A program made the translations under genes and the position numbers. A stretch of 64,000 bases of DNA from Clostridium hydrogenum. GTDB lineage: Bacteria; Bacillota; Clostridia; Clostridiales; Clostridiaceae. Every line of letters begins with the position of its first letter. The stretch's first letter is position 1. Below are positions 50,668 through 59,644 of the stretch, piece after piece. The notes under the pieces were generated by a model. That model saw nothing but the letters and a program-made list of their open reading frames with translations, had not been told where the DNA came from and made no database searches. The stretch lies in assembly GCF_021432385.1 (NCBI RefSeq), contig NZ_JAEACT010000003.1, positions 248,001-312,000 of the forward strand, given 5' to 3'.

Positions 50668-51981
50668 ATGAAAACTTTAAAATTTAACAACGAATTAAAA
50701 AATTTTTATATATTACAATTAGGTCAATTTATTTCTCAATTCGGCAGTAAAATGACAAGCTTTGGATTAATTTTATGGGCATATGAACACAGTGGCTCTG
50801 TATTATCAATATCAGCTTTAACAGTTTGTACACTTATTCCTTCTGTATTACTTAGTTTTTTTGCAGGAAGTTTTATTGACGGATGGAACAAGAAAAAAAT
50901 AATGCTAATAGCAAATCTAATTGCAACATTTTTTTCAGTTATCACATTATGCTTAATTTTACTTAACAGATTAGATATTGTTTACTTATATATAATTAAT
51001 TTTGTACTCGGAATGGTAGATGCCTTTGAGGACCCAGCTTCCAATGTAATAATTTCATTAATAGTTCCAAAAGATTATTATACAAAGATAAGTGGCATTC
51101 GTTCTTTTGTAGCAGCATTCAATACCACCTTTTCACCTATACTTTGTACTGCTTTTTATGCTTTACTTGGATTAAATTTAATTATATTTTTCGATCTGTG
51201 CAGCTTTATATTTGCTTTCATATGCTTATTATTTTTTGTACATGTTCCAAATGATAAACTAAAAAAGCAATTAAATAAAGACAAGTTTCTTTCAAATTGC
51301 AAGCAAGGATTTGTTTATCTTAAAAATAAGAAAGGCATTTTGCACCTTATACTTTTTATGTCCTTTGTTAATCTTATTGCTTCTATAGAAAGCTGCAATC
51401 TTACACCAATGATTTTATCTAGAAATGGAAACAACAAATACGAACTCGGTATGGTAAGCAGTATGGTTGGTATAGCTGGTATTATTGGCAGCATTATTGT
51501 AACTATAATGAAGGAACCCAAGAAAAGAGTTCCTATTATTATAAATTCAATGATATTATCGTTTTTACTTTGTGATATTCCTCTTGGAATGGGACACAAA
51601 TATTATACTTGGATGCTTGCAATATTCTTAGGCTACTTTTTAGTTCCATTTTTAACAGCTAATGTTGAATATTTAATGAGAACAAAAATCCCACTAGAAA
51701 TGCAAGGTAGAGTTTTTGCTGCAAGAAATGCTTTGCAATACTCCTCTATCCCAATTGGATATATTTTAGGCGGCATTTTAACAGATAAAATATTTAAACC
51801 TTTTATGGATAAGCCCTCTTCTATACAAAATTTCTTTACTCATATTGTCGGAAATGCAAAAGGAGATAGTAATGGTTTAGTATTTATATTAATTGGTATT
51901 GTAGGTTTTATTGGGTGTTACTTATTTAAATTTGATAGTCATTTAAAATCATTAGATGATAAAGTTTATGGCGCTAAATAA
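50668..51981 (+). CDS. MFS transporter, MefA-like efflux type
   Basis: A 437-residue membrane protein with 12 predicted TM helices, of the MFS_3 / macrolide-efflux-like group. Visible are QLGQFISQFGSKMTSFGLIL at the N-terminus, SFFAGSFIDGWNKKKIML near 71 (motif A region), GMVDAFEDPASNVIISLIVP near 114, and IPLEMQGRVFAARNALQY near 343. It is probably a proton-driven drug or metabolite exporter; the substrate is unknown. AGGGGA precedes the ATG. It appears to be a single-gene unit. Confidence 0.9.
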   Translation: MKTLKFNNELKNFYILQLGQFISQFGSKMTSFGLILWAYEHSGSVLSISALTVCTLIPSVLLSFFAGSFIDGWNKKKIMLIANLIATFFSVITLCLILLNRLDIVYLYIINFVLGMVDAFEDPASNVIISLIVPKDYYTKISGIRSFVAAFNTTFSPILCTAFYALLGLNLIIFFDLCSFIFAFICLLFFVHVPNDKLKKQLNKDKFLSNCKQGFVYLKNKKGILHLILFMSFVNLIASIESCNLTPMILSRNGNNKYELGMVSSMVGIAGIIGSIIVTIMKEPKKRVPIIINSMILSFLLCDIPLGMGHKYYTWMLAIFLGYFLVPFLTANVEYLMRTKIPLEMQGRVFAARNALQYSSIPIGYILGGILTDKIFKPFMDKPSSIQNFFTHIVGNAKGDSNGLVFILIGIVGFIGCYLFKFDSHLKSLDDKVYGAK

Positions 51982-52170
51982 TACAAACTCCACTTCCTTC
52001 TTCTCATATATAATATGCAATAAATCTATCGTTCCATCCCTAAGTTCCTCATAAAACACTACTTTCACAAAAATGGTGAACTCAATATCAGAAAATGCAT
52101 CAATTACTTAGTATTGCTAAACCGTTGCGTAAAAATATAAATAATTACAATTAAATATTATTTTAATCTA
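51982..52170. other. Gap with possible decayed coding sequence on the minus strand
   Basis: A minus-strand frame reads FSDIEFTIFVKVVFYEELRD and DLLHIIYEKKEVEFV without a start codon or ribosome site. It may be a gene remnant or chance. No other feature is seen before the promoter at 52171. Confidence 0.25.
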
Positions 52171-52222
52171 TTGACAAAATATCACTTGTTATATATCATT
52201 AGATATATAACAAGTGATATTT
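52171..52222 (+). promoter_or_regulatory. TetR operator overlapping the promoter of the TetR-SDR operon
   Basis: TTGACA (52171-52176) is followed by a 46-bp palindrome, AAATATCACTTGTTATATATC / GATATATAACAAGTGATATTT around ATTA (52177-52222), which covers the -10 region. A dimeric TetR repressor bound here would block RNA polymerase. Confidence 0.85.
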
Positions 52223-52244
52223 AATAAGTTAAAGGAGAATTAAT

Positions 52245-52823
52245 ATGCCACCAAGTATAAAAATAACAAAAGAAATGATTTTAGAAACTGGATATAAACT
52301 AGTAATAGCAAGCGGAATTGAAAGTGTAAACTCAAGAAGTATGGCTAAAATGCTTGGTTGTTCTACCCAACCTATTTTTAGTCAATTCCCAAGCATGGAA
52401 GAATTAAAGCAAAGCATACATGATCTTGCCTGCCAAAAATTTGAACATGATGTATTCTGCGATACCAATTTAGATTCTTTCATGCGTAGTAGCTATCTCA
52501 AGGTAATAAATTTGGCAAAAAATCAAAAAAACATCTTTAAATTGATTTATTTATCAGAATATTGCATTGGTGAAAATTTCATTAATGCTAGAATGAATTT
52601 TGAAAGTAATAAGAAAATCTGGTATGAAATTAAATTAAAATATCAGCTTAATGACAATGAGTGCTCGGACATTCTGGAAAGAATAAGTCTGCTAGTTCAA
52701 GGAATAGCGACTGTAATAGCAACTTCAAATATTCAATACAGAGATGAACAAGTAATTGCTATTGTAGAAAATACATTGGAAGATATAGTGATGGGAATTA
52801 AAGAAAGGAGAAAAAAAATATGA
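52245..52823 (+). CDS. TetR-family transcriptional regulator
   Basis: A 192-residue repressor with N-terminal HTH (MILETGYKLVIASGIESVNS near 10, SRSMAKMLGCSTQPIFSQF near 30) and a variable C-terminal ligand domain containing several cysteines. AAAGGAG precedes the ATG. It overlaps the SDR gene by 4 bases (ATGA), and a long palindrome covers its promoter, so it should repress itself and the SDR. Confidence 0.93.
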   Translation: MPPSIKITKEMILETGYKLVIASGIESVNSRSMAKMLGCSTQPIFSQFPSMEELKQSIHDLACQKFEHDVFCDTNLDSFMRSSYLKVINLAKNQKNIFKLIYLSEYCIGENFINARMNFESNKKIWYEIKLKYQLNDNECSDILERISLLVQGIATVIATSNIQYRDEQVIAIVENTLEDIVMGIKERRKKI

Positions 52824-53629
52824 AAACAGTCTTTATTACAGGAACCTCATCAGGCATCGGGCGTGAAACGGCTAAATTGTTTTCTAATAATGGATGGAAT
52901 GTTATTGCCACTATGAGAAAACCAGAGATTGAGACTGAACTTAACAAAAATAAAAATATAAAAATCTTAAGATGCGATGTTAAAGAGACGGAAAGTATTA
53001 AGCAAGCTATTAAAGAAGGTATTGATTATTTTGGAAAAATTGATGTACTAATAAATAATGCTGGCTTTTATACTATTGGAGCTTTAGAAGCAGCAACAGA
53101 AGAACAGATTCGGAATCAGTTAGATACCAATCTATTTGGATTAATAAATACTACAAAAGAAATGTTGCCATATTTTAGAAAACAGAAATCTGGCATAATT
53201 ATTAATATTTCTTCTATTGCTGGCAGAACAGCAGTTCCGTTGCAAACATTATACCATGCAACAAAATGGGGGGTAGAAGGATTTTCGGAATCGTTGCAAT
53301 ATGAATTAAGTCCATTTAATATAAAAATAAAAATAATCGAGCCAGGTGTAATAAAAACAGATTTTTACGGACGCTCAATGACGGTTATGGAGAATAACGA
53401 TTTAGACGATTATAAAGCTTATTCTCAAAAGGTTGTTTCTAATTTAGTTACGAATGGAAATAATGGGTCTAATCCTTTAGAAGTAGCAGAAACGATTTTT
53501 AAAGCAGCTAATTCTAAAAGTGATAAAATGCGTTATCCAGTTGGAAAATCAAAGAATCTAATTGCATTAAATAATATTCTTCCAGATAAAGTATTTCATA
53601 ATTTGGTAAGTGCTGAAATGCAGAAGTGA
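52820..53629 (+). CDS. Short-chain dehydrogenase/reductase
   Basis: A 269-residue classical SDR. VFITGTSSGIGRETAK at residue 4, the RCDVKE aspartate near 54, LINNAGFYTIG near 77, catalytic Ser in INISSIAG near 133, YHATKWG (YxxxK) near 149 and EPGVIKTDFYG near 178. It is NAD(P)-dependent with unknown substrate, possibly a reactive carbonyl sensed by the upstream TetR regulator. AAGGAG precedes the ATG. Confidence 0.93.
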   Translation: MKTVFITGTSSGIGRETAKLFSNNGWNVIATMRKPEIETELNKNKNIKILRCDVKETESIKQAIKEGIDYFGKIDVLINNAGFYTIGALEAATEEQIRNQLDTNLFGLINTTKEMLPYFRKQKSGIIINISSIAGRTAVPLQTLYHATKWGVEGFSESLQYELSPFNIKIKIIEPGVIKTDFYGRSMTVMENNDLDDYKAYSQKVVSNLVTNGNNGSNPLEVAETIFKAANSKSDKMRYPVGKSKNLIALNNILPDKVFHNLVSAEMQK

Positions 53630-53649
53630 CAAAGCAAAAATAACGGACG

Positions 53650-53735
53650 TCTTAACAGCCACAAAATGGTATTACCGTTCTTGCTTTACAGTTCATTAAA
53701 ATGGTAATTACTATATCGTGGCTGTTTTTTACACG
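53650..53735 (+). terminator. Large-loop terminator of the TetR-SDR operon
   Basis: AACAGCCAC and GTGGCTGTT close a loop of about 60 bases, followed by TTTTT. Within the loop AAAATGGTATTACC and AAAATGGTAATTAC are a direct repeat. Confidence 0.6.
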
Positions 53736-53798
53736 AGTCGTTGTTGCACCCCACTATAATCAGAATAACATTACATCGTTAACACAAAACTATAAAAT

Positions 53799-54170
53799 TT
53801 ATTTGTTATTTTCATATAACCTTCTTACTTCTTTCAACCCCTCAACTATCTCTCTCTTAGAAAAATTATATTTACTAAGCCTTTTTTCATCCCATTCATT
53901 TAATTCTTTATAAAAATACAAGGCAGTTTCTAAATTTTTAGCCGACCTATTTGTTTCTATTTCTTCAAATAGCATATCCTCAGCCTCATTAATTTTCCCC
54001 TCATTCATATATCTTTTAATCATAATTTCTAACAATTTATCTTCAGAAATAACTACACTATTAGTACTTTCATCAATGCAGCTTTCCACAGCATTCTTAC
54101 CAGCAGCTATACTGACTAGTAAATTAGAAATTCCCTTTATTATTCTTTGTATATAATCATTTTCGTTCAC
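53799..54170 (-). CDS. Helical protein of DUF6483 type
   Basis: A 123-residue soluble, mainly helical protein. NDYIQRIIKGISNLLVSIA at the N-terminus and a tetratricopeptide-like helix pair (GKINEAEDMLFEEI, NLETALYFYKELNEWDEKRL) resemble DUF6483 proteins, of unknown function. I choose the GTG start at 54170 because GGGAG lies 8 bases upstream; the frame is open to 54230 with weaker sites. It stands alone and no neighbour clarifies its role. Confidence 0.65.
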   Translation of the reverse strand: MNENDYIQRIIKGISNLLVSIAAGKNAVESCIDESTNSVVISEDKLLEIMIKRYMNEGKINEAEDMLFEEIETNRSAKNLETALYFYKELNEWDEKRLSKYNFSKREIVEGLKEVRRLYENNK

Positions 54171-54441
54171 CTTAAACACTCCCAATTTAGTTAATACCTT
54201 TATCATAGTTATCACAATACTAACTGTCAATATATGCCCATCTCATTTTACATACTTTTTGGCACCTTGATACAATTCCCATACTTCCATTACTATTATT
54301 TTTATGTAAAAAACATACTTAATTGTAGATTAACTTTATTTTTTTAACTATTTCACACAATTTTGTTATTTCACAATCATATACCACACTTGTTTAATTA
54401 TTACATTTATACTAAGCTGATTATATTAAGGAGGTTTTATA

Positions 54442-55185
54442 ATGAATAGATTAAAAAAATATTTAATTTCATTCGCTATTTGTGCTATTGGTACATCATC
54501 GCTTATTGGTGGAAATGCTGCTTGTGCTGCGTCATTACCTACCGTACCTAGTATAAATATTGAAAATCAATCAATCTTAAATAACTGGATTTCTATGCCG
54601 CTTAGGGAAAATGTATCAAAAGATAAGGTTTGGAATATTAATTTAAAAAATTCCATACAAAAAACAGATGTATCTGATTCATCAATTTTTGTTTTAGATG
54701 ATAACCAGAAAAAAGTAAGTACAACCCTTACTCTATCAGCTGATGGCAAACAAATTAAGGTTACACCAACTAATAGTTATGCACCAGGTCATTCATATGT
54801 GCTATACATTATAGGTTCTGCAAATGGAACCTGCATGCCATTTACTATTAATTCAGATTTTGTACAGGTTGATCAAAATTCTAATAACCAAAGCATCACT
54901 TTAGCAAAGGGTTCTACACTTCAATTAACCCTTCCAAATGTAGGTGCTGACGGCGGTTACTCTTGGGACTTACAATCATTTGACAATTCCTTACTCGAAA
55001 GCATAAGTAATTTCAACATAATAACTGCATTTAATCCATCACACTGCCCAAGTACTTCTTTAAATACTCGCTGGCTATTTAAGGCAAACAATGTTGGAGC
55101 AACTACTATTGAACTTCAATATAAAAGATCCTTAGGTGAAATTTCAACTATAAATACTTTTAAACTAAACGTGAATGTAAAGTAA
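54442..55185 (+). CDS. Secreted protein with Ig-like and chagasin-like inhibitor domains
   Basis: A 247-residue exported protein. A signal peptide (1-30, ending CAA) precedes an SbsA/Big-like Ig domain (about 45-140: KTDVSDSSIFVLDDNQKKVS; YAPGHSYVLYI) and a C-terminal domain (145-247) with the three loops of chagasin/I42 cysteine-protease inhibitors: VGADGGYSWDL near 172, a middle loop near 200-212 and GATTIELQYKRSL near 223. It probably inhibits clan CA cysteine proteases outside the cell. AAGGAGG precedes the ATG. Confidence 0.75.
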   Translation: MNRLKKYLISFAICAIGTSSLIGGNAACAASLPTVPSINIENQSILNNWISMPLRENVSKDKVWNINLKNSIQKTDVSDSSIFVLDDNQKKVSTTLTLSADGKQIKVTPTNSYAPGHSYVLYIIGSANGTCMPFTINSDFVQVDQNSNNQSITLAKGSTLQLTLPNVGADGGYSWDLQSFDNSLLESISNFNIITAFNPSHCPSTSLNTRWLFKANNVGATTIELQYKRSLGEISTINTFKLNVNVK

Positions 55186-55196
55186 TATACTATTAG

Positions 55197-55309
55197 AGAT
55201 AAACCGCTTGAAACTACCAAAATTAATTTGTATCAAAATGCCACCTTCTAGGCATTTTGATGCAAATTGATTTTGCTGTGAATTGTTCATTAACTAAACA
55301 TAGCCTTTA
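55197..55309. repeat. Truncated ~100-bp repeat and a ~50-bp palindrome fragment
   Basis: AGATAAACCGCTTGAAACTA, then TTTGTATCAAAATGCC / GGCATTTTGATGCAAA; the right end is lost at about 55276. At 55295-55309 AACATAGCCTTTATTTAAAT is half of the ~50-bp palindrome and abuts the stop codon of the downstream minus-strand gene. Confidence 0.7.
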
Positions 55310-56578
55310 TTTAAATTGGAAATTTTCATAATGCAATTCATTAACCTTTGCATTGCTACTTTCGAACTGTTTTCTTAAGGCTTCTCTCATAGGTTTAGGT
55401 CCGCAGAAGTAAACATCAAAATTTTGTTTTATTTCTACCTCCTGCAATATCTTATCTGCTGTTAAAAATCCCTTTTCTTTAGAGTTTATAAGATGTAGTT
55501 TTATATTTTGTTTATTTTCAGCTAAAGCCTTCAATTCATCAACATATGCTCCCTCTTCTGCATTATTATATGCATAAAAGAAATCAACCGAGTAATTTTT
55601 AGGGATATCACTTTGAAGGAAACTTCTAAAAGGTGTAACACCAATTCCTCCAGCAATCCATATTTGATTTTCTAAGCCTTTGCTATAGTGAAATTTTCCA
55701 TGTGGGCCTTCTACCGAAAACTTATCTCCAACTTTAAGTGTTTCAAATAATTTTTTTGTATCATCTCCAAGCCCTTTAATAGTAAATTGAATCTCTCCTT
55801 TTTTAGGAGCCTCACTTATAGTGAAGGGATGAGACGCAAAATTATTTTTATCACCCTTTATTTTTAAGAAAGCAAATTGACCTGGTTTAAAATCCATACT
55901 TTTACCTATTGAGCCACCTGTAATTTCTAAAGTACCATTAGCTACGATATCTAATTTTATAGCTTTAAACTTATATTTAAATCCTAAACTCTCATATATA
56001 AACACACTATATAAAACTGATAAAATACCTATTAAATTTATAAAATCCATCCATAAACTAAAGGCACCAAAAGATAAAGCTGCATAATCTGAACTTCCAT
56101 AATAATGATAAAGCCCCATTGCATAAGCTAAAATCATAAACTTGTGAATATTTTTCCATCTTTCATAATTTAATTTTTTTGCTAAGATAGCCACAAGAAT
56201 AAGAATTACAAATAAATATAAACTGAAGCTTCCATACATTGCATAAGGATCTCTTGGTATTTTAATTCCAGAACTTATTTGAACTTTTTTTCCAATACTT
56301 ATTGTTATATTGTGAATTACAACTAAAACAAGTGCTGAAATGCTTAAATATTTGTGATATATATATGATTTATCCAGTCCATCAAACAAATCATCTAAAA
56401 ATCTATGTCTTGTAGAAATAAAATTTATAAATGCAAAAGCCACCAATGCAAAAGCAGCTAAAAGCTCCGAATACTCAGTTACAGTCGGAATTGTCCTCGT
56501 AGGTTTCGCACCCACCCATAAAATTGCTGTTATAACAATACTTAATAATATAACTATAATTCCAGATTTTCTTTTCAT
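55307..56578 (-). CDS. Ferric-reductase-like transmembrane flavoprotein
   Basis: A 423-residue membrane oxidoreductase. Residues 1-195 carry about six TM helices of the ferric-reductase/NOX heme domain; candidate heme histidines lie in SALVLVVIHNITI near 105 and GLYHYYG near 157. Residues 205-423 are an FNR-like domain with FAD motif FASHPFTISEAPK near 252, NAD(P) motif WIAGGIGVTPFRSFL near 307 and YFCGPKPMREALRKQF near 390. It moves electrons from NAD(P)H across the membrane. The acceptor is unknown. GGAGG precedes the ATG. Confidence 0.9.
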   Translation of the reverse strand: MKRKSGIIVILLSIVITAILWVGAKPTRTIPTVTEYSELLAAFALVAFAFINFISTRHRFLDDLFDGLDKSYIYHKYLSISALVLVVIHNITISIGKKVQISSGIKIPRDPYAMYGSFSLYLFVILILVAILAKKLNYERWKNIHKFMILAYAMGLYHYYGSSDYAALSFGAFSLWMDFINLIGILSVLYSVFIYESLGFKYKFKAIKLDIVANGTLEITGGSIGKSMDFKPGQFAFLKIKGDKNNFASHPFTISEAPKKGEIQFTIKGLGDDTKKLFETLKVGDKFSVEGPHGKFHYSKGLENQIWIAGGIGVTPFRSFLQSDIPKNYSVDFFYAYNNAEEGAYVDELKALAENKQNIKLHLINSKEKGFLTADKILQEVEIKQNFDVYFCGPKPMREALRKQFESSNAKVNELHYENFQFK

Positions 56579-56600
56579 TTTTGTTCCTCCCTCACTCTAT

Positions 56601-56652
56601 AGATAAACCAATTCAACTACTAAAATCAATTTGCATCATAATGATTTATCTC
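56601..56652. repeat. Short ~100-bp repeat derivative inside the phosphatidyltransferase 3' end
   Basis: AGATAAACCAATTCAACTAC then TAAAATCAATTTGCATCATA and ATGATTTATCTC: both ends of the family with the centre deleted. It encodes the last residues and the stop of the gene at 56626. Confidence 0.65.
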
Positions 56653-57228
56653 TAATACTTCTTTTAACCTTATAGCTGCACATTTTCTTATTCTTAAATA
56701 CGAAGAATAAATTCCACCTGCAAGCATTACATATAGAATACAATTAAATAAAATCTTTAAACCATAACTCCCTAAGCAATTAAAAAGACATGCTATTGCC
56801 GGGATAACAAGAAAAGCTGCTGATACTATTCTTCCTATCTTATCAAAAACAAATACACTATTCGAATTACTATATTGTTTAATAAGCTTCGAAGTAATTA
56901 CAAATTCTAAAAATTTTAAGCATACAAAAATGAAAAACCATAATGGCAATACATTAAAATTTATTAGAGCTACATATGAAATAATTATGTATAATAAATC
57001 AGCTGACACATCAAGCTTTGCTCCAAATTTTGATGCCGCATCTAATTTTCTTGCAATCTTCCCATCTATTAAATCAGAAAAACAAATCATAGCAAAAGCC
57101 CCTAATATCCACATGAAATATACATTATTATGTGAAAAACTTTTTTCAATCAAAAACAATAATATAAAAGTCATAACTATTCTTGACACCGTTATTATAT
57201 TAGGTATACGGTTAATCATCTTTTTCAC
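56626..57228 (-). CDS. CDP-alcohol phosphatidyltransferase
   Basis: A 200-residue membrane enzyme that transfers a phosphatidyl group from CDP-diacylglycerol to an alcohol, as in PgsA. The diagnostic D-x2-DG-x2-AR-x8-G-x3-D-x3-D motif is complete: DLIDGKIARKLDAASKFGAK then LDVSAD near residue 55. Five or six TM helices surround it. The start is GTG 57228 with GAGGAGG 8 bases upstream. The final residues (HYDAN) and stop lie in a repeat. The acceptor alcohol is uncertain; this is probably a paralogue of a housekeeping pgsA. Confidence 0.88.
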   Translation of the reverse strand: MKKMINRIPNIITVSRIVMTFILLFLIEKSFSHNNVYFMWILGAFAMICFSDLIDGKIARKLDAASKFGAKLDVSADLLYIIISYVALINFNVLPLWFFIFVCLKFLEFVITSKLIKQYSNSNSVFVFDKIGRIVSAAFLVIPAIACLFNCLGSYGLKILFNCILYVMLAGGIYSSYLRIRKCAAIRLKEVLEINHYDAN

Positions 57229-57360
57229 AATATTCGCCTCCTCTAAAACCAGCACTATTTTGGTATACTTTATACTTTTAATTATAATACGAGAACTTTA
57301 ATACAAACTGAGAGTTTCCTTAAAGTTTGCTGAGAAATATGAAAATTTAAGTTCTATATA

Positions 57361-57456
57361 GTGAAACTAGTTCAACTATAAACTATATATTCACCATAAT
57401 CCCTTGAAGATTGGTATTTTGGAACATAAATAGTTTGAGTTTCGCAGTAGTTTCAC
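57361..57456. repeat. ~100-bp MITE-like repeat, first of a tandem pair
   Basis: Ends GTGAAACTAGTTCAACTATA and TTTCGCAGTAGTTTCAC; the centre TTCACCATAATCCC / TGGTATTTTGGAAC is more diverged than in other copies. Confidence 0.75.
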
Positions 57457-57459
57457 TTT

Positions 57460-57556
57460 AGATAAACCATTTCAACTATTAAAATTCATGTGCACTATAA
57501 TGCCCAGAAGACGGCATTTTGGTACAAATAAATTTTAAGTTTCACAATGGTATATC
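57460..57556. repeat. ~100-bp MITE-like repeat, second of a tandem pair
   Basis: Ends AGATAAACCATTTCAACTAT and TTTCACAATGGTATATCTT, with GTGCACTATAATGCC / GGCATTTTGGTAC in the centre. It lies three bases after the first member in the same orientation. The rest of the 590-base gap 57229-57818 shows no gene. Confidence 0.8.
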
Positions 57557-57818
57557 TTTATCAACATTCTTTTAAAACTTAGCCTAATTATTAAATATTT
57601 AAAAAATTCCAACTTTTTATACAAATATGGTCTAATTATACTATAATGGGCTATAATCGTATATATTATTTATAATATTTTACCAAAAGTTAATTTTTAA
57701 AGACAAGTATTTGCAACATTCAAGGATCGTCTGAAATCGCTTAACGTAAAAAATAATTTTCTTAGGGAACCTTTCTTAGAGCTAAATCATCTATCATATG
57801 TACGGAGGTGATTAATAA

Positions 57819-59510
57819 TTGGATTTCAAAAATAGTACTATTGAAGAAATGAGCTTTAACTTAATTAATTCAACAATTTCAGTAAAAGAAACATTTGTGG
57901 ATCTTATACAACAAAATAAGATTTCATTGTACAGGCTTTCCAAAAGCATTTTAAAAAATGAAGCAGACGTAGAGGATGCTATTAGTGAGACTATTCTAAA
58001 GGCATATAAAAGTATAGATAACTTAAAATCCTTTGATAGCTTTAAACCTTGGTTAATGAAAATACTTGTAAATGAATGTTACTCAATATTAAGGCAGCAT
58101 AAAAAAATTGAACTGCAAGAAGATTTTAGTGACTGCACCGGAAGCTATGAAGATAATCACGGGGATGGTCTTATGGTTTATGTAGAAAGATTAGAAGAAA
58201 ACTTTAAGGCAGTTGTAATTTTATTTTACTATGAGGATTTAAGTATAAAAGATATAAGTAAAATATTAAAAGTAGCCTTTATAGCTGCAACTATATCTAC
58301 AGTTTTGGCAACAACTACAGTAATGGCTGCTACTCCAGAGGTTAGAAACTTAGTGGGTTCAGTTATATCTTATTTCAATAATAATGATACAAGATATTCC
58401 GCTGATAAAACTAATTTTGAAAAATTCAACAAAGCTGTTGGAGTATCCTCTTATGATAAAAACATAAAATTCACCGTAAACAATATAGCTGTTGATGACA
58501 ACTTCATAAACGTCTTCTTAACTATTGAAAGTAAAAATCCTGTTTCTATAAATAAAACTGGTAAAGATGAGCTTTTTGAATCACAATTTTCAACACCATT
58601 TCTTGATTTTAAAGTAAATGGAAAAACACTAAAAGCATCTAATAATAATGATAATGATGCATATTTTGAAAACGGCAAAAGGGTTTTAAAATCCATGGTT
58701 AGATTTAACGTATCCCAATTAAGTTTACCAGAAACCTTCAATTTAGAAATAAGCACAAACAATATATGTAATGTTAAAGGAACTTGGAAAATACAGACTT
58801 CTGTCGATAAATCTAAAGTACTTGTAAACAGCAAAACTGTGAAACCTAACATAAACAAAACTATTTCTATTAATGGTATTCAGGATGAGCTTGCTATAGA
58901 TAAAGTTTTAATATCTCATTTTGGAAATCAAATTGTAGTAAGTGAAAAAAATTCACGTGGTACTATTAATCCATTTGCTCTATTTGATGACCGAGGAATT
59001 TCCCTTGATATTTTAAACACAGATACGGTTGGACCTATAAATGGTAAGTCAACAAACTCTTTTGAATTCTTAAAAGCAAATTTAAATACAAAATACATTG
59101 ATTTAGTTCCAATAAACTATCTAAATTATGAAGGATCTAAAAATGAAATTGATTTAGAAAAACAACCTATATCAAAGCTTCCTATAACTTTTAAAACAAG
59201 TACTATTGGCAGTACCATTGTTGATAAAATTTCTTATGATAAAAACTCAATAAGAGTAAATTACCATAAAGATGGAGTCACTTTATTTGATCCTGAATTT
59301 GAATTCTTCGATGCTAACGGAAATAACATTTTAGATAATGGAGGTGGTGAAAGTACTTCCATAGACAGAAAAGATGGAACATATACCGAAATACTTACAT
59401 TTGTAAACAAGACTGTAGATTTCTCAAAGGTAGCTCAAATTAAACCTATTGGAAAAATGCAACAGCTAGAGCTTTTAAAAGATCAAAAAATACGAATAAA
59501 AATAAATTAA
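57819..59510 (+). CDS. Fused ECF sigma factor / DUF4179 anti-sigma protein
   Basis: A 563-residue single ORF. Residues 1-150 are an ECF sigma factor: region 2 (LYRLSKSILKNEADVEDAIS near 37, FKPWLMKILVNECYSILRQH near 75) and the first half of region 4 (AVVILFYYEDLSIKDISKIL near 132). The recognition helix is missing; the chain runs directly into a TM helix (VAFIAATISTVLATTTVMA, 151-170) and a DUF4179 ectodomain (to 563; VNNIAVDDNFINVFLTIES near 220). This looks like an in-frame deletion joining a sigma gene to its anti-sigma gene. The start is TTG with GGAGG 10 bases upstream. Whether the product works is unknown. Confidence 0.8.
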   Translation: MDFKNSTIEEMSFNLINSTISVKETFVDLIQQNKISLYRLSKSILKNEADVEDAISETILKAYKSIDNLKSFDSFKPWLMKILVNECYSILRQHKKIELQEDFSDCTGSYEDNHGDGLMVYVERLEENFKAVVILFYYEDLSIKDISKILKVAFIAATISTVLATTTVMAATPEVRNLVGSVISYFNNNDTRYSADKTNFEKFNKAVGVSSYDKNIKFTVNNIAVDDNFINVFLTIESKNPVSINKTGKDELFESQFSTPFLDFKVNGKTLKASNNNDNDAYFENGKRVLKSMVRFNVSQLSLPETFNLEISTNNICNVKGTWKIQTSVDKSKVLVNSKTVKPNINKTISINGIQDELAIDKVLISHFGNQIVVSEKNSRGTINPFALFDDRGISLDILNTDTVGPINGKSTNSFEFLKANLNTKYIDLVPINYLNYEGSKNEIDLEKQPISKLPITFKTSTIGSTIVDKISYDKNSIRVNYHKDGVTLFDPEFEFFDANGNNILDNGGGESTSIDRKDGTYTEILTFVNKTVDFSKVAQIKPIGKMQQLELLKDQKIRIKIN

Positions 59511-59560
59511 ATAACTGCCCCCAACACTAAAATTATTTTATACTCAACTTTTAAACAATG

Positions 59561-59600
59561 CGAACCATTATTCAATTTACTCTGTTTTAATGGTTCGTAA
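59561..59600. terminator. Terminator between convergent genes
   Basis: CGAACCATTA and TAATGGTTCG pair across a 17-base loop, between the convergent sigma fusion and response-regulator genes. T-runs are weak on both strands. Confidence 0.55.
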
Positions 59601-59644
59601 TATATTTACTTACCTCGACTAAATTTAAAACATCATAACCTCTT

